From Spirochaetales bacterium (lineage in GTDB: Bacteria; Spirochaetota; Spirochaetia; SZUA-6): a stretch of DNA of 24,580 nucleotides. Below, in pieces: positions 14,774-22,019 of the stretch. Each line of letters opens with the position of its first letter. The first letter of the stretch is position 1. The stretch lies in contig QILZ01000186.1 in NCBI GenBank assembly GCA_003233545.1, positions 1-24,580 on the forward strand, in the 5' to 3' direction. Made by a program: the position numbers and the translations under genes. Below the pieces are notes generated by a model. It was given only the letters and a program-made list of their open reading frames with translations. It had not been told where the DNA came from and searched no databases.

Positions 14774-16636
14774 TTATTTTTTTCTTTTGCGTTTCGATAT
14801 TAATATCAGATTACGTATTTCACCGGCATCCCTTGTATTGTGCCATTTCTTTTCGAATTCATGATCCTGAACGATCTGGGCAATTGCCATAAGTGCTTTA
14901 AGATGAAATTCCCGTTCGTCTTTCGTCCCCGCAAGCGCAAATACCATGGTAACATGGGGGTTATTCTTAGAAAAATAAACACCCTTTGAGGCTTTTACTA
15001 TAACAATATCAAACCGCTTCTTTCCTTCTATTATGATGTGAGGAATAGCCATTGCCGGGTATATCGCAGTTGTGGACTCTTCTTCACGCTTCTTTAACAT
15101 TTCAAATATCACGTTTCTATCTATTTCGAATTTCGATGATAACGTTTCCGAAAGTACCGTAAAAAGCTCATTATCCGTAACATGCCGGTCAATAATTATT
15201 ATTTCGGCATTTTTTATCAGGGCATCGAATCTGTCTGTTATAATATTATCCCTTTCAAAGAGTATTCCCTGAAGCTCGTCGGAAAGATAATCCGATTTAA
15301 TTTCGCTGGAAGTAACTCTTTCCACAATCCTTATTATAGCCGAATCTCTTTTATACCTTCGCTTGCTGTAAATAAAATACCAGATGAGGGACAGAAGTAT
15401 AAACCCCGCCGTTATGGAAAGTGGAATTGTTCCCATTTCTATAATCATTATAACATAAACAATACTGCCTGCTACCTGGAGCCAGGGATATCCCGGAGAA
15501 GTAAACTGGGGCTTATACGTTACAATTTTACTTGCCCGTATCAGAATCACGGAAATATTCGTAAAAAGAAAAAGTATAAGCATCATTGTAGAGGCAACCT
15601 TAACAAGATTATTAACATCGAGCAGAACAATCACCATAATCATGAAAAGTGCAGTCGCCGTAAGTGATACATAAGGAACCCGGCTTTTCCTGGTGAAACT
15701 GCCGAAAAAGCGGGGCAGGATATCATCTTTTGCCATGGCCAGCGGTACCCGCGAGGCAGACATCAACCCGGCATTGGCAGTCGTAATAAAAGATAAAACT
15801 GCTCCGACAGAGAGAATAATCAAACCTGCATTTCCCATAACGAGGTACGAACCGGTAGAGAGCGGAGTCAGCGACGACTTAAGCATATCGGCCTTTAAAA
15901 GGCCCACCGTAACAAATACTGCAAGGAGATAAAGACCCATAACCGTAAAAAAAGCAAGAATCATTCCTGCAGGAATTGTTCGTCCCGGATTTTTAACCTC
16001 ATCTGCAACACTCGCTACTGCGGTTAATCCCCCGAAGGAAATAAAAACCATTCCGGCAGCAGTAAAAACGGGTTTCCAGCCTGCACTCTTAAAAGGCGTA
16101 TAATTGTTAATATTTACATTCTCTATCCCGGTAATAATGTAGAAGAGCAGAATAAGAATAAGAAACATAACAAGTATAACCTGGAGCTTTCCGCTTTCCT
16201 TAACCCCTATAAGATTTACGCCGAGAAAAACCAGGGTAAAAAAAACTCCGACTATTTTTATAACTACAGGATCAGCTGCCGGATATATGAGTTTTACAAA
16301 AATACCTATACCTATAAGGGCAAATGCACTTTTAAGACTGATCGAAAACCAGTTTGCCAATCCGACAAATGTACCTACAGCCGGCCCAAGACTTCTCTCT
16401 GCAAAAAAGTAGGTTCCTCCGGATTTGGGCATCGCACTTGCAAGTTCAGCCTGCGATAACAATGCAGGAACAACCATTATACCTGCAATAAAATAAGAGA
16501 GTATTATCCCGGGGCCTGTAATTAAAAAAACTATGGATGGAAGTACAAATATACCCGAACTTATCATCGCACCGGCGGCTATGGCGAAGACTTCCAGCAT
16601 TCCAAGGCTCTTATTAAAACCCGTTTTATTGTCCAT
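14774..16636 (-). CDS. APC-superfamily amino acid permease fused to a PTS EIIA-like domain
   Basis: A 620-residue inner-membrane protein. Residues about 10-435 form a 12-helix APC amino acid/polyamine transporter: GAMISSGIFVLP in helix 1 is the substrate-backbone-binding motif, then ELASAMPKSGGTYFFAERSLG, SFGGLTAVASVADEVKNPGRTIP and SASRVPLAMAKD. Residues about 475-613 form a cytosolic domain like type-2 (fructose/mannitol/PtsN) EIIA, with the phosphorylatable-histidine motif AMAIPH (His533) and a downstream FALAGTKDEREFHLKAL helix. This suggests that transport is tuned by PTS phosphorylation; no EI or HPr gene is in the window. There is no Shine-Dalgarno before ATG 16636, and a promoter lies directly upstream, so the mRNA may be leaderless. 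The amino acid carried is unknown. Confidence 0.88.
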   Translation of the reverse strand: MDNKTGFNKSLGMLEVFAIAAGAMISSGIFVLPSIVFLITGPGIILSYFIAGIMVVPALLSQAELASAMPKSGGTYFFAERSLGPAVGTFVGLANWFSISLKSAFALIGIGIFVKLIYPAADPVVIKIVGVFFTLVFLGVNLIGVKESGKLQVILVMFLILILLFYIITGIENVNINNYTPFKSAGWKPVFTAAGMVFISFGGLTAVASVADEVKNPGRTIPAGMILAFFTVMGLYLLAVFVTVGLLKADMLKSSLTPLSTGSYLVMGNAGLIILSVGAVLSFITTANAGLMSASRVPLAMAKDDILPRFFGSFTRKSRVPYVSLTATALFMIMVIVLLDVNNLVKVASTMMLILFLFTNISVILIRASKIVTYKPQFTSPGYPWLQVAGSIVYVIMIIEMGTIPLSITAGFILLSLIWYFIYSKRRYKRDSAIIRIVERVTSSEIKSDYLSDELQGILFERDNIITDRFDALIKNAEIIIIDRHVTDNELFTVLSETLSSKFEIDRNVIFEMLKKREEESTTAIYPAMAIPHIIIEGKKRFDIVIVKASKGVYFSKNNPHVTMVFALAGTKDEREFHLKALMAIAQIVQDHEFEKKWHNTRDAGEIRNLILISKRKRKK

Positions 16637-16645
16637 TTGTCTCTA

Positions 16646-16674
16646 TTTATAACATGCTTCCCGTATATGTGCAA
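16646..16674 (-). promoter_or_regulatory. Promoter of the APC-EIIA gene, -35 inside a tandem repeat
   Basis: On the minus strand TTGCAC (16674-16669), 17 nt, TATAAA (16651-16646). Transcription should start near 16639, about 3 nt before ATG 16636. The -35 box is part of the proximal copy of the 19-nt repeat, so a protein bound to the repeat would control it directly. Confidence 0.65.
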
Positions 16675-16682
16675 TGTGCTGC
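16664..16682. repeat. 19-nt direct repeat, promoter-proximal copy
   Basis: TATATGTGCAATGTGCTGC, identical to the copy at 16696-16714 and exactly 32 bp from it (about three helical turns). It covers the -35 box of the APC-EIIA promoter. Both copies are followed within a few bases by GCATCCT. Confidence 0.75.
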
Positions 16683-16695
16683 TGTGCATCCTGTA

Positions 16696-16714
16696 TATAT
16701 GTGCAATGTGCTGC
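16696..16714. repeat. 19-nt direct repeat, distal copy
   Basis: Second exact copy of TATATGTGCAATGTGCTGC. It is centred near -66 relative to the predicted APC-EIIA start and about 40 bp from the divergent deoR promoter. It has no matching -10, so it is better read as a regulator site than as a second promoter. Confidence 0.75.
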
Positions 16715-16753
16715 ATCCTTTTCTGCCCCATCAAAAATCCTGTTAAAATCTAC

Positions 16754-16782
16754 TTGACCCGATAAGATACTTTCGTTATTAT
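16754..16782 (+). promoter_or_regulatory. Promoter of the deoR-pfp-gnd sugar-acid operon
   Basis: TTGACC (16754-16759), 17 nt, TATTAT (16777-16782), with a predicted start near 16789 and a leader of about 22 nt to GTG 16811. It overlaps the first of two TTCGAA palindromes that may be the DeoR operator. Confidence 0.7.
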
Positions 16783-16804
16783 TCGAATACAGAAAGGATT
16801 CGAA
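16781..16804. promoter_or_regulatory. Candidate DeoR operator: two TTCGAA palindromes 17 bp apart
   Basis: ATTCGAAT (16781-16788) and ATTCGAA (16798-16804) flank the predicted transcription start. Together they form an inverted repeat ATTCGAA / TTCGAAT. A further TTTCG lies in the promoter spacer (16772-16775). E. coli GlpR, also DeoR-family, uses half-sites containing TTCG. The position fits autorepression by the first gene product. Confidence 0.5.
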
Positions 16805-16810
16805 ACCACT

Positions 16811-17569
16811 GTGAGTTCCGTCGAACGTTTTGAGGAAATATTAAAAATACTCTCCGTCAGAAAAAAGATAACGGTTCAGGAATTAACCGAGAGACTAAAA
16901 GTTTCCGAAGTTACAATCAGAAAAGATCTGACATTCCTGGAAGAGAAAGGAAAAATAGTCAGGGTTCACGGAGGAGCGGTGCTCGCAGAGGACAGGGACC
17001 TTTTACGAAATATAAGTATTCGTCTCGATGAACATACAGCGGAAAAATCCGCAATAGCTAAGGCTGCCGGGAACTTGATTCATGAGGGCGACATCATATT
17101 CTTAGACTCCGGAAGTACATGCTACTACCTTGCACAACAGCTGAAAGATCTTGATATCCGTGTACTTACAAATTCTCTCGATATCATTTTAGCCCTATCC
17201 GATTCTTCATCCGTTGCACTTCTGTCTACCGGAGGCAGCTTTAGAACAGACGCACGCTCATTTATAGGACCTGCAGCAATCGAAACCATTAGCAATTTTC
17301 AGATAGAAACATGTTTTTTGGGAACCACAGGATTTTCGAAAGACGGAGTATTTACGGCTCAGAATATCCTCGAAGCGCAGGTAAAAAAAGCGGTTATCAG
17401 GGCTTCGCAGAGAAAAATAATGCTTGCCGATCACTATAAATACGGGACAAAAGCCTTTTCCATCTTTGCACGTGCAGAAGATATCGATGTTCTTATAACC
17501 GATTCTGAATTTACCGATAAAAAGACTCTCTTCGGACTCGGAATGGAGGTTTTATTTCCATCAATATAA
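16811..17569 (+). CDS. DeoR-family transcriptional repressor
   Basis: A 252-residue sugar-metabolism regulator. The N-terminal winged helix (about 5-60) contains the DeoR signature ITVQELTERLKVSEVTIRKD followed by LEEKGKIVRVHGGA. The C-terminal sugar-phosphate-sensing domain (about 75-235) shows DSGSTCYYLAQQL (phosphate-binding loop), LTNSLDI, STGGSFRTDARSFIGP and the conserved MLADHYKYG. Such repressors usually release DNA on binding a phosphorylated sugar intermediate. The start is GTG 16811 with AAAGGA upstream at rather long spacing. It is the first gene of the operon and 37 nt before pfp, so it probably represses itself and the sugar-acid genes. The effector is likely an operon metabolite such as 6-phosphogluconate, but that is inference. 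Confidence 0.92.
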   Translation: MSSVERFEEILKILSVRKKITVQELTERLKVSEVTIRKDLTFLEEKGKIVRVHGGAVLAEDRDLLRNISIRLDEHTAEKSAIAKAAGNLIHEGDIIFLDSGSTCYYLAQQLKDLDIRVLTNSLDIILALSDSSSVALLSTGGSFRTDARSFIGPAAIETISNFQIETCFLGTTGFSKDGVFTAQNILEAQVKKAVIRASQRKIMLADHYKYGTKAFSIFARAEDIDVLITDSEFTDKKTLFGLGMEVLFPSI

Positions 17570-17606
17570 AAATATGCCATATCCGGCAATTCAAAGGAGG
17601 ACATGG

Positions 17607-18827
17607 ATGAAGGGCAACAGTATAGTAGCACAGAGCGGAGGGCCGACCGCTGTAATTAACGCCAGCGTCTGCGGTGTTATTCAGGAAGCCATGAGGCACT
17701 CTGAAATAGAAGGTATTTATGCAGCATACAATGGTATTTTAGGAGTACTCAACGAAGAAATTTTTGATCTCCGCAGGGAAAATCCGGAAACAATAGAGGG
17801 ACTTAAAACAACACCGGCAGCCGCTCTGGGATCGTGCCGCTACAAGGTCAGAAAACAGGAAGATTTTGAGAAAATACTCAGTATTTTCCGGAAACACAAT
17901 ATAAGATACTTCTTTTACATAGGCGGGAATGACTCGATGGATACTGCAGACAAGGTAAACAAACTTGCATTGGAAAAGGGTTATGATTTCCGGGCAGTAG
18001 GGGTTCCGAAAACCATAGATAACGACCTGGCGTTTACCGACCATACTCCGGGTTACGGAAGTGTCATAAAGTATCTTGCAGCCATGGTTATGGAAGCAGG
18101 AAGGGATACCGAAGCGCTTTATACCGCGGATACCGTTAATGTAATAGAAGCTATGGGACGTAATGCCGGGTGGATTGCCGCAGGAACGGCATTAGCGCGC
18201 AGAGACGAGGAGGATGCTCCTCATATCATACTTCTGCCAGAAGTCCCTTTTGATATCGAGAGTTTTAAAGATAAGGTAAAGTACTATTTAAATAAGATTA
18301 AGCGCTGCGTTATTGTGGTTTCCGAAGGAACGAAAAAACCGGACGGCAGCTACATAGCGGAACAGAAAGGTGAATTTGCAAAAGATGCATTCGGTCATAC
18401 ACAGCTCGGAGGAGCTGCAAATTATATAAAAGAGCTTGTAGAACACGATATAAAGGTTAAAGCCCGCTTTGCTATACCATCGACCATACAGAGAAACGGA
18501 ATTCACTTTGCATCAAAAACAGACTCGGAAGAAGCATACACGGCAGGCCGGAAAGCCGTAGAACATGCGGTAAGTGGTGTAACAGGAAAGATGGTTACGC
18601 TTGTCCGTACATCCGAAAAGCCATACAAATGCACAACAGGTCTTGCAGAGCTCTCTTCCGTTGCAAACGGCGAAAAATACTTCCCCGGAGAGTGGATAAC
18701 GGATGACGGTTTTTTTGTAAAGGAAGATTTTATTAACTATGCAGCGCCGCTTATCCAGGGGGAAGTAAAACCGGTTATAAAAAACGGACTGCCTGATTTT
18801 ATACGTTTTAAAAAACATTTTATCTAA
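17607..18827 (+). CDS. pfp: PPi-type 6-phosphofructokinase
   Basis: A 406-residue phosphofructokinase. QSGGPTAVINAS (9-20) is the N-terminal phosphate loop, IGGNDSMDT is at 105-113 and VPKTIDNDLAFTDHTPGYGS at 133-152. ATP-dependent enzymes have GGDGS and PGTIDND; an Asp at the second position (GGxDS) together with Lys in PKTIDND are established markers of pyrophosphate use. The first residue of the loop is Asn instead of Asp, as in one long-chain PPi-PFK group. It would run F6P/fructose-1,6-bisphosphate reversibly and could also phosphorylate sedoheptulose-7-phosphate. ATG 17607 follows AGGAGG by 6 nt and places the phosphate loop at the usual distance; the upstream in-frame ATG at 17574 has no ribosome site. 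Confidence 0.9.
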   Translation: MKGNSIVAQSGGPTAVINASVCGVIQEAMRHSEIEGIYAAYNGILGVLNEEIFDLRRENPETIEGLKTTPAAALGSCRYKVRKQEDFEKILSIFRKHNIRYFFYIGGNDSMDTADKVNKLALEKGYDFRAVGVPKTIDNDLAFTDHTPGYGSVIKYLAAMVMEAGRDTEALYTADTVNVIEAMGRNAGWIAAGTALARRDEEDAPHIILLPEVPFDIESFKDKVKYYLNKIKRCVIVVSEGTKKPDGSYIAEQKGEFAKDAFGHTQLGGAANYIKELVEHDIKVKARFAIPSTIQRNGIHFASKTDSEEAYTAGRKAVEHAVSGVTGKMVTLVRTSEKPYKCTTGLAELSSVANGEKYFPGEWITDDGFFVKEDFINYAAPLIQGEVKPVIKNGLPDFIRFKKHFI

Positions 18828-18853
18828 ATGATAAAAGTAAGGAGGATATATTA

Positions 18854-20263
18854 ATGAAAGCGGATATCGGCGTTATCGGGATGGCTGTAATGGGACAGAA
18901 TCTCGCCCTTAATATGGAAAGCAGGGGCTATACCGTTGCGGTATTCAACAGAACAGCCGCAAGAACAGAGGAGTTTGCAAAGACAAGAATCGGAGATAAA
19001 AAGGTAATTCCCGCATATTCTTTCAAGGATTTCGCAGCCTGTCTTAAACGCCCGGGAAAAATACTGATTATGGTAAAAGCCGGCGCCCCGGTCGACAGCA
19101 CCATATCTCAGCTTATGCCTCTGCTGGAACCGGGAGACATTATTATGGACGGCGGAAACTCATTTTTTAAAGACACCATCCGCAGGGCAAAAGAGGCGGA
19201 AGCCCGGGGGTTCCTCTATATAGGGACCGGCGTATCCGGCGGAGAAGAAGGGGCATTACACGGTCCGAGTATTATGCCCGGAGGACATGCGGAGGCTTAC
19301 AGGATAGTTGGGGATATACTGCGCGATATTTCCGCAAAGGTGGACGGACAGCCCTGCTGTACATATATAGGACCGGACGGAGCAGGCCACTACGTAAAAA
19401 TGGTGCATAACGGAATAGAATACGGTGATATGCAGCTTATAAGCGAGGCGTATTTCCTTATGAAAAACGTACTTAAAATGAATCATAAAGAAATGCACGA
19501 AGTATTTTCCGATTGGAACAGGGGCGAGCTCGATTCGTACCTTATAGAAATCACGGCGGACATCCTTAGCCGAAAAGATCCGGATACCGGGGAGCCGCTT
19601 GTGGAAGTAATACTGGATAAGGCCGGACAAAAGGGAACCGGAAAATGGACAAGCCAGTCTGCGCTGGATTTAGGTATATCCGCTCCCACAATCGCAGAAG
19701 CGGTTTTTGCACGCTGCATTTCCGCTGTAAAAGAAGAAAGAGTGGAAGCCGAAAAAATCCTTAAAGGCCCTGAAAAGAAATTTACCGGCAAAAAGGAGGT
19801 ATTTATCGATGCAATCAGAAAAGCTCTATATGCATCGAAGGTATGTTCATATGCCCAGGGTTTTTCACTTATGAAGGCAGCAGCAAATGAATACGGCTGG
19901 AAGCTCGACTTCGGTGCAATATCCATGATCTGGCGCGGGGGATGCATTATAAGGGCAAAATTCTTAACCAAAATTAACGAAGCATACAAAAGAAACCCTG
20001 CCCTGCCCAACCTCCTCACGGATGAATATTTTAAAGATATTGTTAATAATTCCCAGGATGAATGGCGCTATGTCGTTTCCACGGCAACGGAACTCGGGAT
20101 TCCTGTTCCCGGTTTTTCTTCGGCGTTAATGTATTTCGATTCGTACAGGAACGGCAGACTTTCTGCCAATATGATCCAGGCTCAGAGGGATTACTTCGGA
20201 GCCCATACATACAAGCGTGTGGATAAGGAAGGAACTTTCCACACGGAATGGAGTAAAATATGA
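18854..20263 (+). CDS. gnd: 6-phosphogluconate dehydrogenase, decarboxylating
   Basis: Converts 6-phosphogluconate to ribulose-5-phosphate and CO2 with reduction of NADP+ or NAD+. It is full length at 469 residues. The Rossmann motif is VIGMAVMGQNLALN (the first loop reads GMAVMG), with FNRTAART after beta-2, as in NADP-preferring forms. MDGGNSFFKDT and GVSGGEEGALHGPSIMPGG form the substrate site; the catalytic residues are Lys182 and Glu189 in HYVKMVHNGIEY. The C-terminal all-helical domain and tail (RDYFGAHTY to FHTEW) complete the dimer site. It has strong GGAGG before ATG 18854, lies 26 nt after pfp, and overlaps the SDR gene by 4 nt. Its place between an SDR and a PFK argues for sugar-acid catabolism feeding the pentose phosphate pathway. 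Confidence 0.96.
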   Translation: MKADIGVIGMAVMGQNLALNMESRGYTVAVFNRTAARTEEFAKTRIGDKKVIPAYSFKDFAACLKRPGKILIMVKAGAPVDSTISQLMPLLEPGDIIMDGGNSFFKDTIRRAKEAEARGFLYIGTGVSGGEEGALHGPSIMPGGHAEAYRIVGDILRDISAKVDGQPCCTYIGPDGAGHYVKMVHNGIEYGDMQLISEAYFLMKNVLKMNHKEMHEVFSDWNRGELDSYLIEITADILSRKDPDTGEPLVEVILDKAGQKGTGKWTSQSALDLGISAPTIAEAVFARCISAVKEERVEAEKILKGPEKKFTGKKEVFIDAIRKALYASKVCSYAQGFSLMKAAANEYGWKLDFGAISMIWRGGCIIRAKFLTKINEAYKRNPALPNLLTDEYFKDIVNNSQDEWRYVVSTATELGIPVPGFSSALMYFDSYRNGRLSANMIQAQRDYFGAHTYKRVDKEGTFHTEWSKI

Positions 20264-21075
20264 GTTATATAGAAGAGATGTTCGGATTAAGCGGTAAAAC
20301 CGCTGTGATAACCGGAGGCGGCGGTGCAATAGCAGGTGCCCTGTCGGAAGCCCTCCTTAAAGCAGGTGCCAATGTATCCCTTTGGGATATTTCACGGGAT
20401 GCAGTAGATCAGGCAATCAGCCGTCTAAGCGGTTCTATCGGTTTCAGGGAAAAACTGAATGGTTCTGTTGCAGACACAACAGACAGAGAATCGGTAAAAA
20501 AGGCTATTTCCGAAACGGAAAATAAGTTCGGAAGCCTCGATATTCTTATTAATGCAGCCGGCGGCAACAGGGGTAAATCCGCTTTTAACGAAACGGATAT
20601 GAAACAGTTCGAATTTGTACTTAAGCTGAATTTAATAGCAGGGCTTATGGTTCCCACGCAGGCTGTTACACAGTACTGGATAGAAAAGGAAACAAAGGGT
20701 TCGATAATAAACATGGCCTCCATGGCATCGTTCGTCCCGTTATCCGGAGTATGGGCATACGATGCTGCAAAAGCGGCAGTTAAGAATCTTACCATGGGAG
20801 CTGCAAAGGAATTTGCCCCCTATGGCATAAGGGTAAACGCTCTTGCCCCGGGTTTTTTTATAGGGAAGCAGAACAAAGCACTTTTAATAGATGAAAAAAC
20901 AGGGGAATTTACACCGAGGGGAAAAGATGTTATTGCACATACCCCCTACGGCCGGTTCGGTGATACTTCGGAACTCGCAGGGGCCACCCTGTTTCTATCA
21001 AGCAACAATGCTTCGGGGTTTGTTACGGGCATAACAATTCCGGTTGACGGCGGGTACCTCATCCAGAATATTTAA
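20260..21075 (+). CDS. Short-chain dehydrogenase, D-mannonate oxidoreductase (UxuB)-like
   Basis: A 271-residue classical SDR. The cofactor loop is TGGGGAIAGA (18-27), the last position Ala instead of Gly. NAAGG (98-102) replaces the usual NNAG, as in sugar-acid members. The catalytic residues are Ser154 (or Ser157), Tyr167 and Lys171 in YDAAK. The loop after beta-6, APGFFIGKQNKALLID, resembles the SDR-type fructuronate reductases (Bacillus UxuB/YjmF class), which reduce D-fructuronate to D-mannonate. The 4-nt ATGA overlap with gnd means tight coupling. With a UxaE-like epimerase in the same operon, fructuronate/mannonate is the best substrate guess; related 5-ketogluconate or 2-keto-aldonate reductases cannot be excluded. 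Confidence 0.88.
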   Translation: MSYIEEMFGLSGKTAVITGGGGAIAGALSEALLKAGANVSLWDISRDAVDQAISRLSGSIGFREKLNGSVADTTDRESVKKAISETENKFGSLDILINAAGGNRGKSAFNETDMKQFEFVLKLNLIAGLMVPTQAVTQYWIEKETKGSIINMASMASFVPLSGVWAYDAAKAAVKNLTMGAAKEFAPYGIRVNALAPGFFIGKQNKALLIDEKTGEFTPRGKDVIAHTPYGRFGDTSELAGATLFLSSNNASGFVTGITIPVDGGYLIQNI

Positions 21076-21124
21076 ACGGCCGTAATAATTTTTAGAGAAT
21101 ATCCAGGAATAAAACGGAGGTAAT

Positions 21125-22015
21125 ATGTTTTCAAAGCAGGCATTAAAAGATTTAAAACCTGAAAAAGATTTCTTTGTCGGTATAGATTCCGACGGCTGTG
21201 CATTTCCGACAATGGAGCTAAAGCATAAAGAATGCTTTATACCTAATATAGTAAAATACTGGAAATTCCAGCCGGTTTCCAAATACGCACGAGAAGCTGC
21301 GGAATTTGTAAATCTTTACTCTAAATGGAGGGGAATTAACAGGTTTCCCGCATTGCTTAAGGTTTTCGAACTGTTAAGGGAAAGACCCGAAGTGCAGCGC
21401 TCCATAGTAACCATTCCAGATGCAAAGCAGCTGAAGGACTGGGTGGAACGGGAGACGTCACTGGGAAATCCCGCATTAAAGAAGGAAGTGGCAAGAACAG
21501 AGGATCCCCTGCTGACCCTTGCGCTAAAATGGTCCGAAGCGGTAAACGCGGCAATAGCAGATATGGTAACAGGTGTTCCGCCATTCCCCGGCGTTAAAGA
21601 GAGCCTTGAAAAACTTCAAAAAAAAGCGGATATAATAGTAGTTTCTGCAACTCCGGGGGAAGCCCTGGAGCGCGAGTGGAAAGAGCATGGAATCGACAGA
21701 TATGTAAGAATAATAGCAGGGCAGGAAATGGGAACAAAAAAGGAACATCTTAAGCTATCGGCATCGGGCAAATATCCGAACGATAAAATACTGATGGTAG
21801 GCGATGCTCCAGGCGACATGAGAGCTGCAAAAGCAGTAGATGCCCTCTTTTTTCCGATAAATCCCGGCCACGAAGAGGAATCATGGGACAGATTCTTTAA
21901 AGAAGGTATAGAGAGGTTCTTTAACGGTACATTTACAGGAGAATATGAAAAGAAACGTATAGAGGATTTCGAAAAACTATTACCCGATACTCCTCCATGG
22001 CAGAGAAGAGGTTGA
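21125..22015 (+). CDS. HAD-superfamily hydrolase of unassigned specificity
   Basis: A 296-residue HAD protein. Motif I is VGIDSDGCAFP (nucleophile Asp21, acid Asp23), motif II is VVSATP, the lysine lies in MGTKKEHL, and motif IV is MVGDAPGDMRAAK. A large helical C1 cap fills about residues 35-170. The motifs imply a working phosphatase (or related phospho-transfer). It begins ACGGAGG plus 5 nt before ATG 21125, 49 nt after the SDR gene, and ends 4 nt before the LarA-like gene, so it is coupled to that gene. In this company it may act on a sugar-acid phosphate: either a pathway step or removal of an inhibitory by-product such as 4-phosphoerythronate, which blocks 6-phosphogluconate dehydrogenase. 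That role is inference; the substrate is unknown. Confidence 0.85.
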   Translation: MFSKQALKDLKPEKDFFVGIDSDGCAFPTMELKHKECFIPNIVKYWKFQPVSKYAREAAEFVNLYSKWRGINRFPALLKVFELLRERPEVQRSIVTIPDAKQLKDWVERETSLGNPALKKEVARTEDPLLTLALKWSEAVNAAIADMVTGVPPFPGVKESLEKLQKKADIIVVSATPGEALEREWKEHGIDRYVRIIAGQEMGTKKEHLKLSASGKYPNDKILMVGDAPGDMRAAKAVDALFFPINPGHEEESWDRFFKEGIERFFNGTFTGEYEKKRIEDFEKLLPDTPPWQRRG

Positions 22016-22019
22016 TATA

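Noticed and set aside
17574..17606. Upstream start of the phosphofructokinase at 17574
   Set aside because: The AGGAGG site lies inside that extension and points to ATG 17607, which gives the normal N-terminus.
19483..20019. 178-residue minus-strand open frame inside gnd
   Set aside because: Antisense to a complete, well-conserved 6-phosphogluconate dehydrogenase; no independent support.
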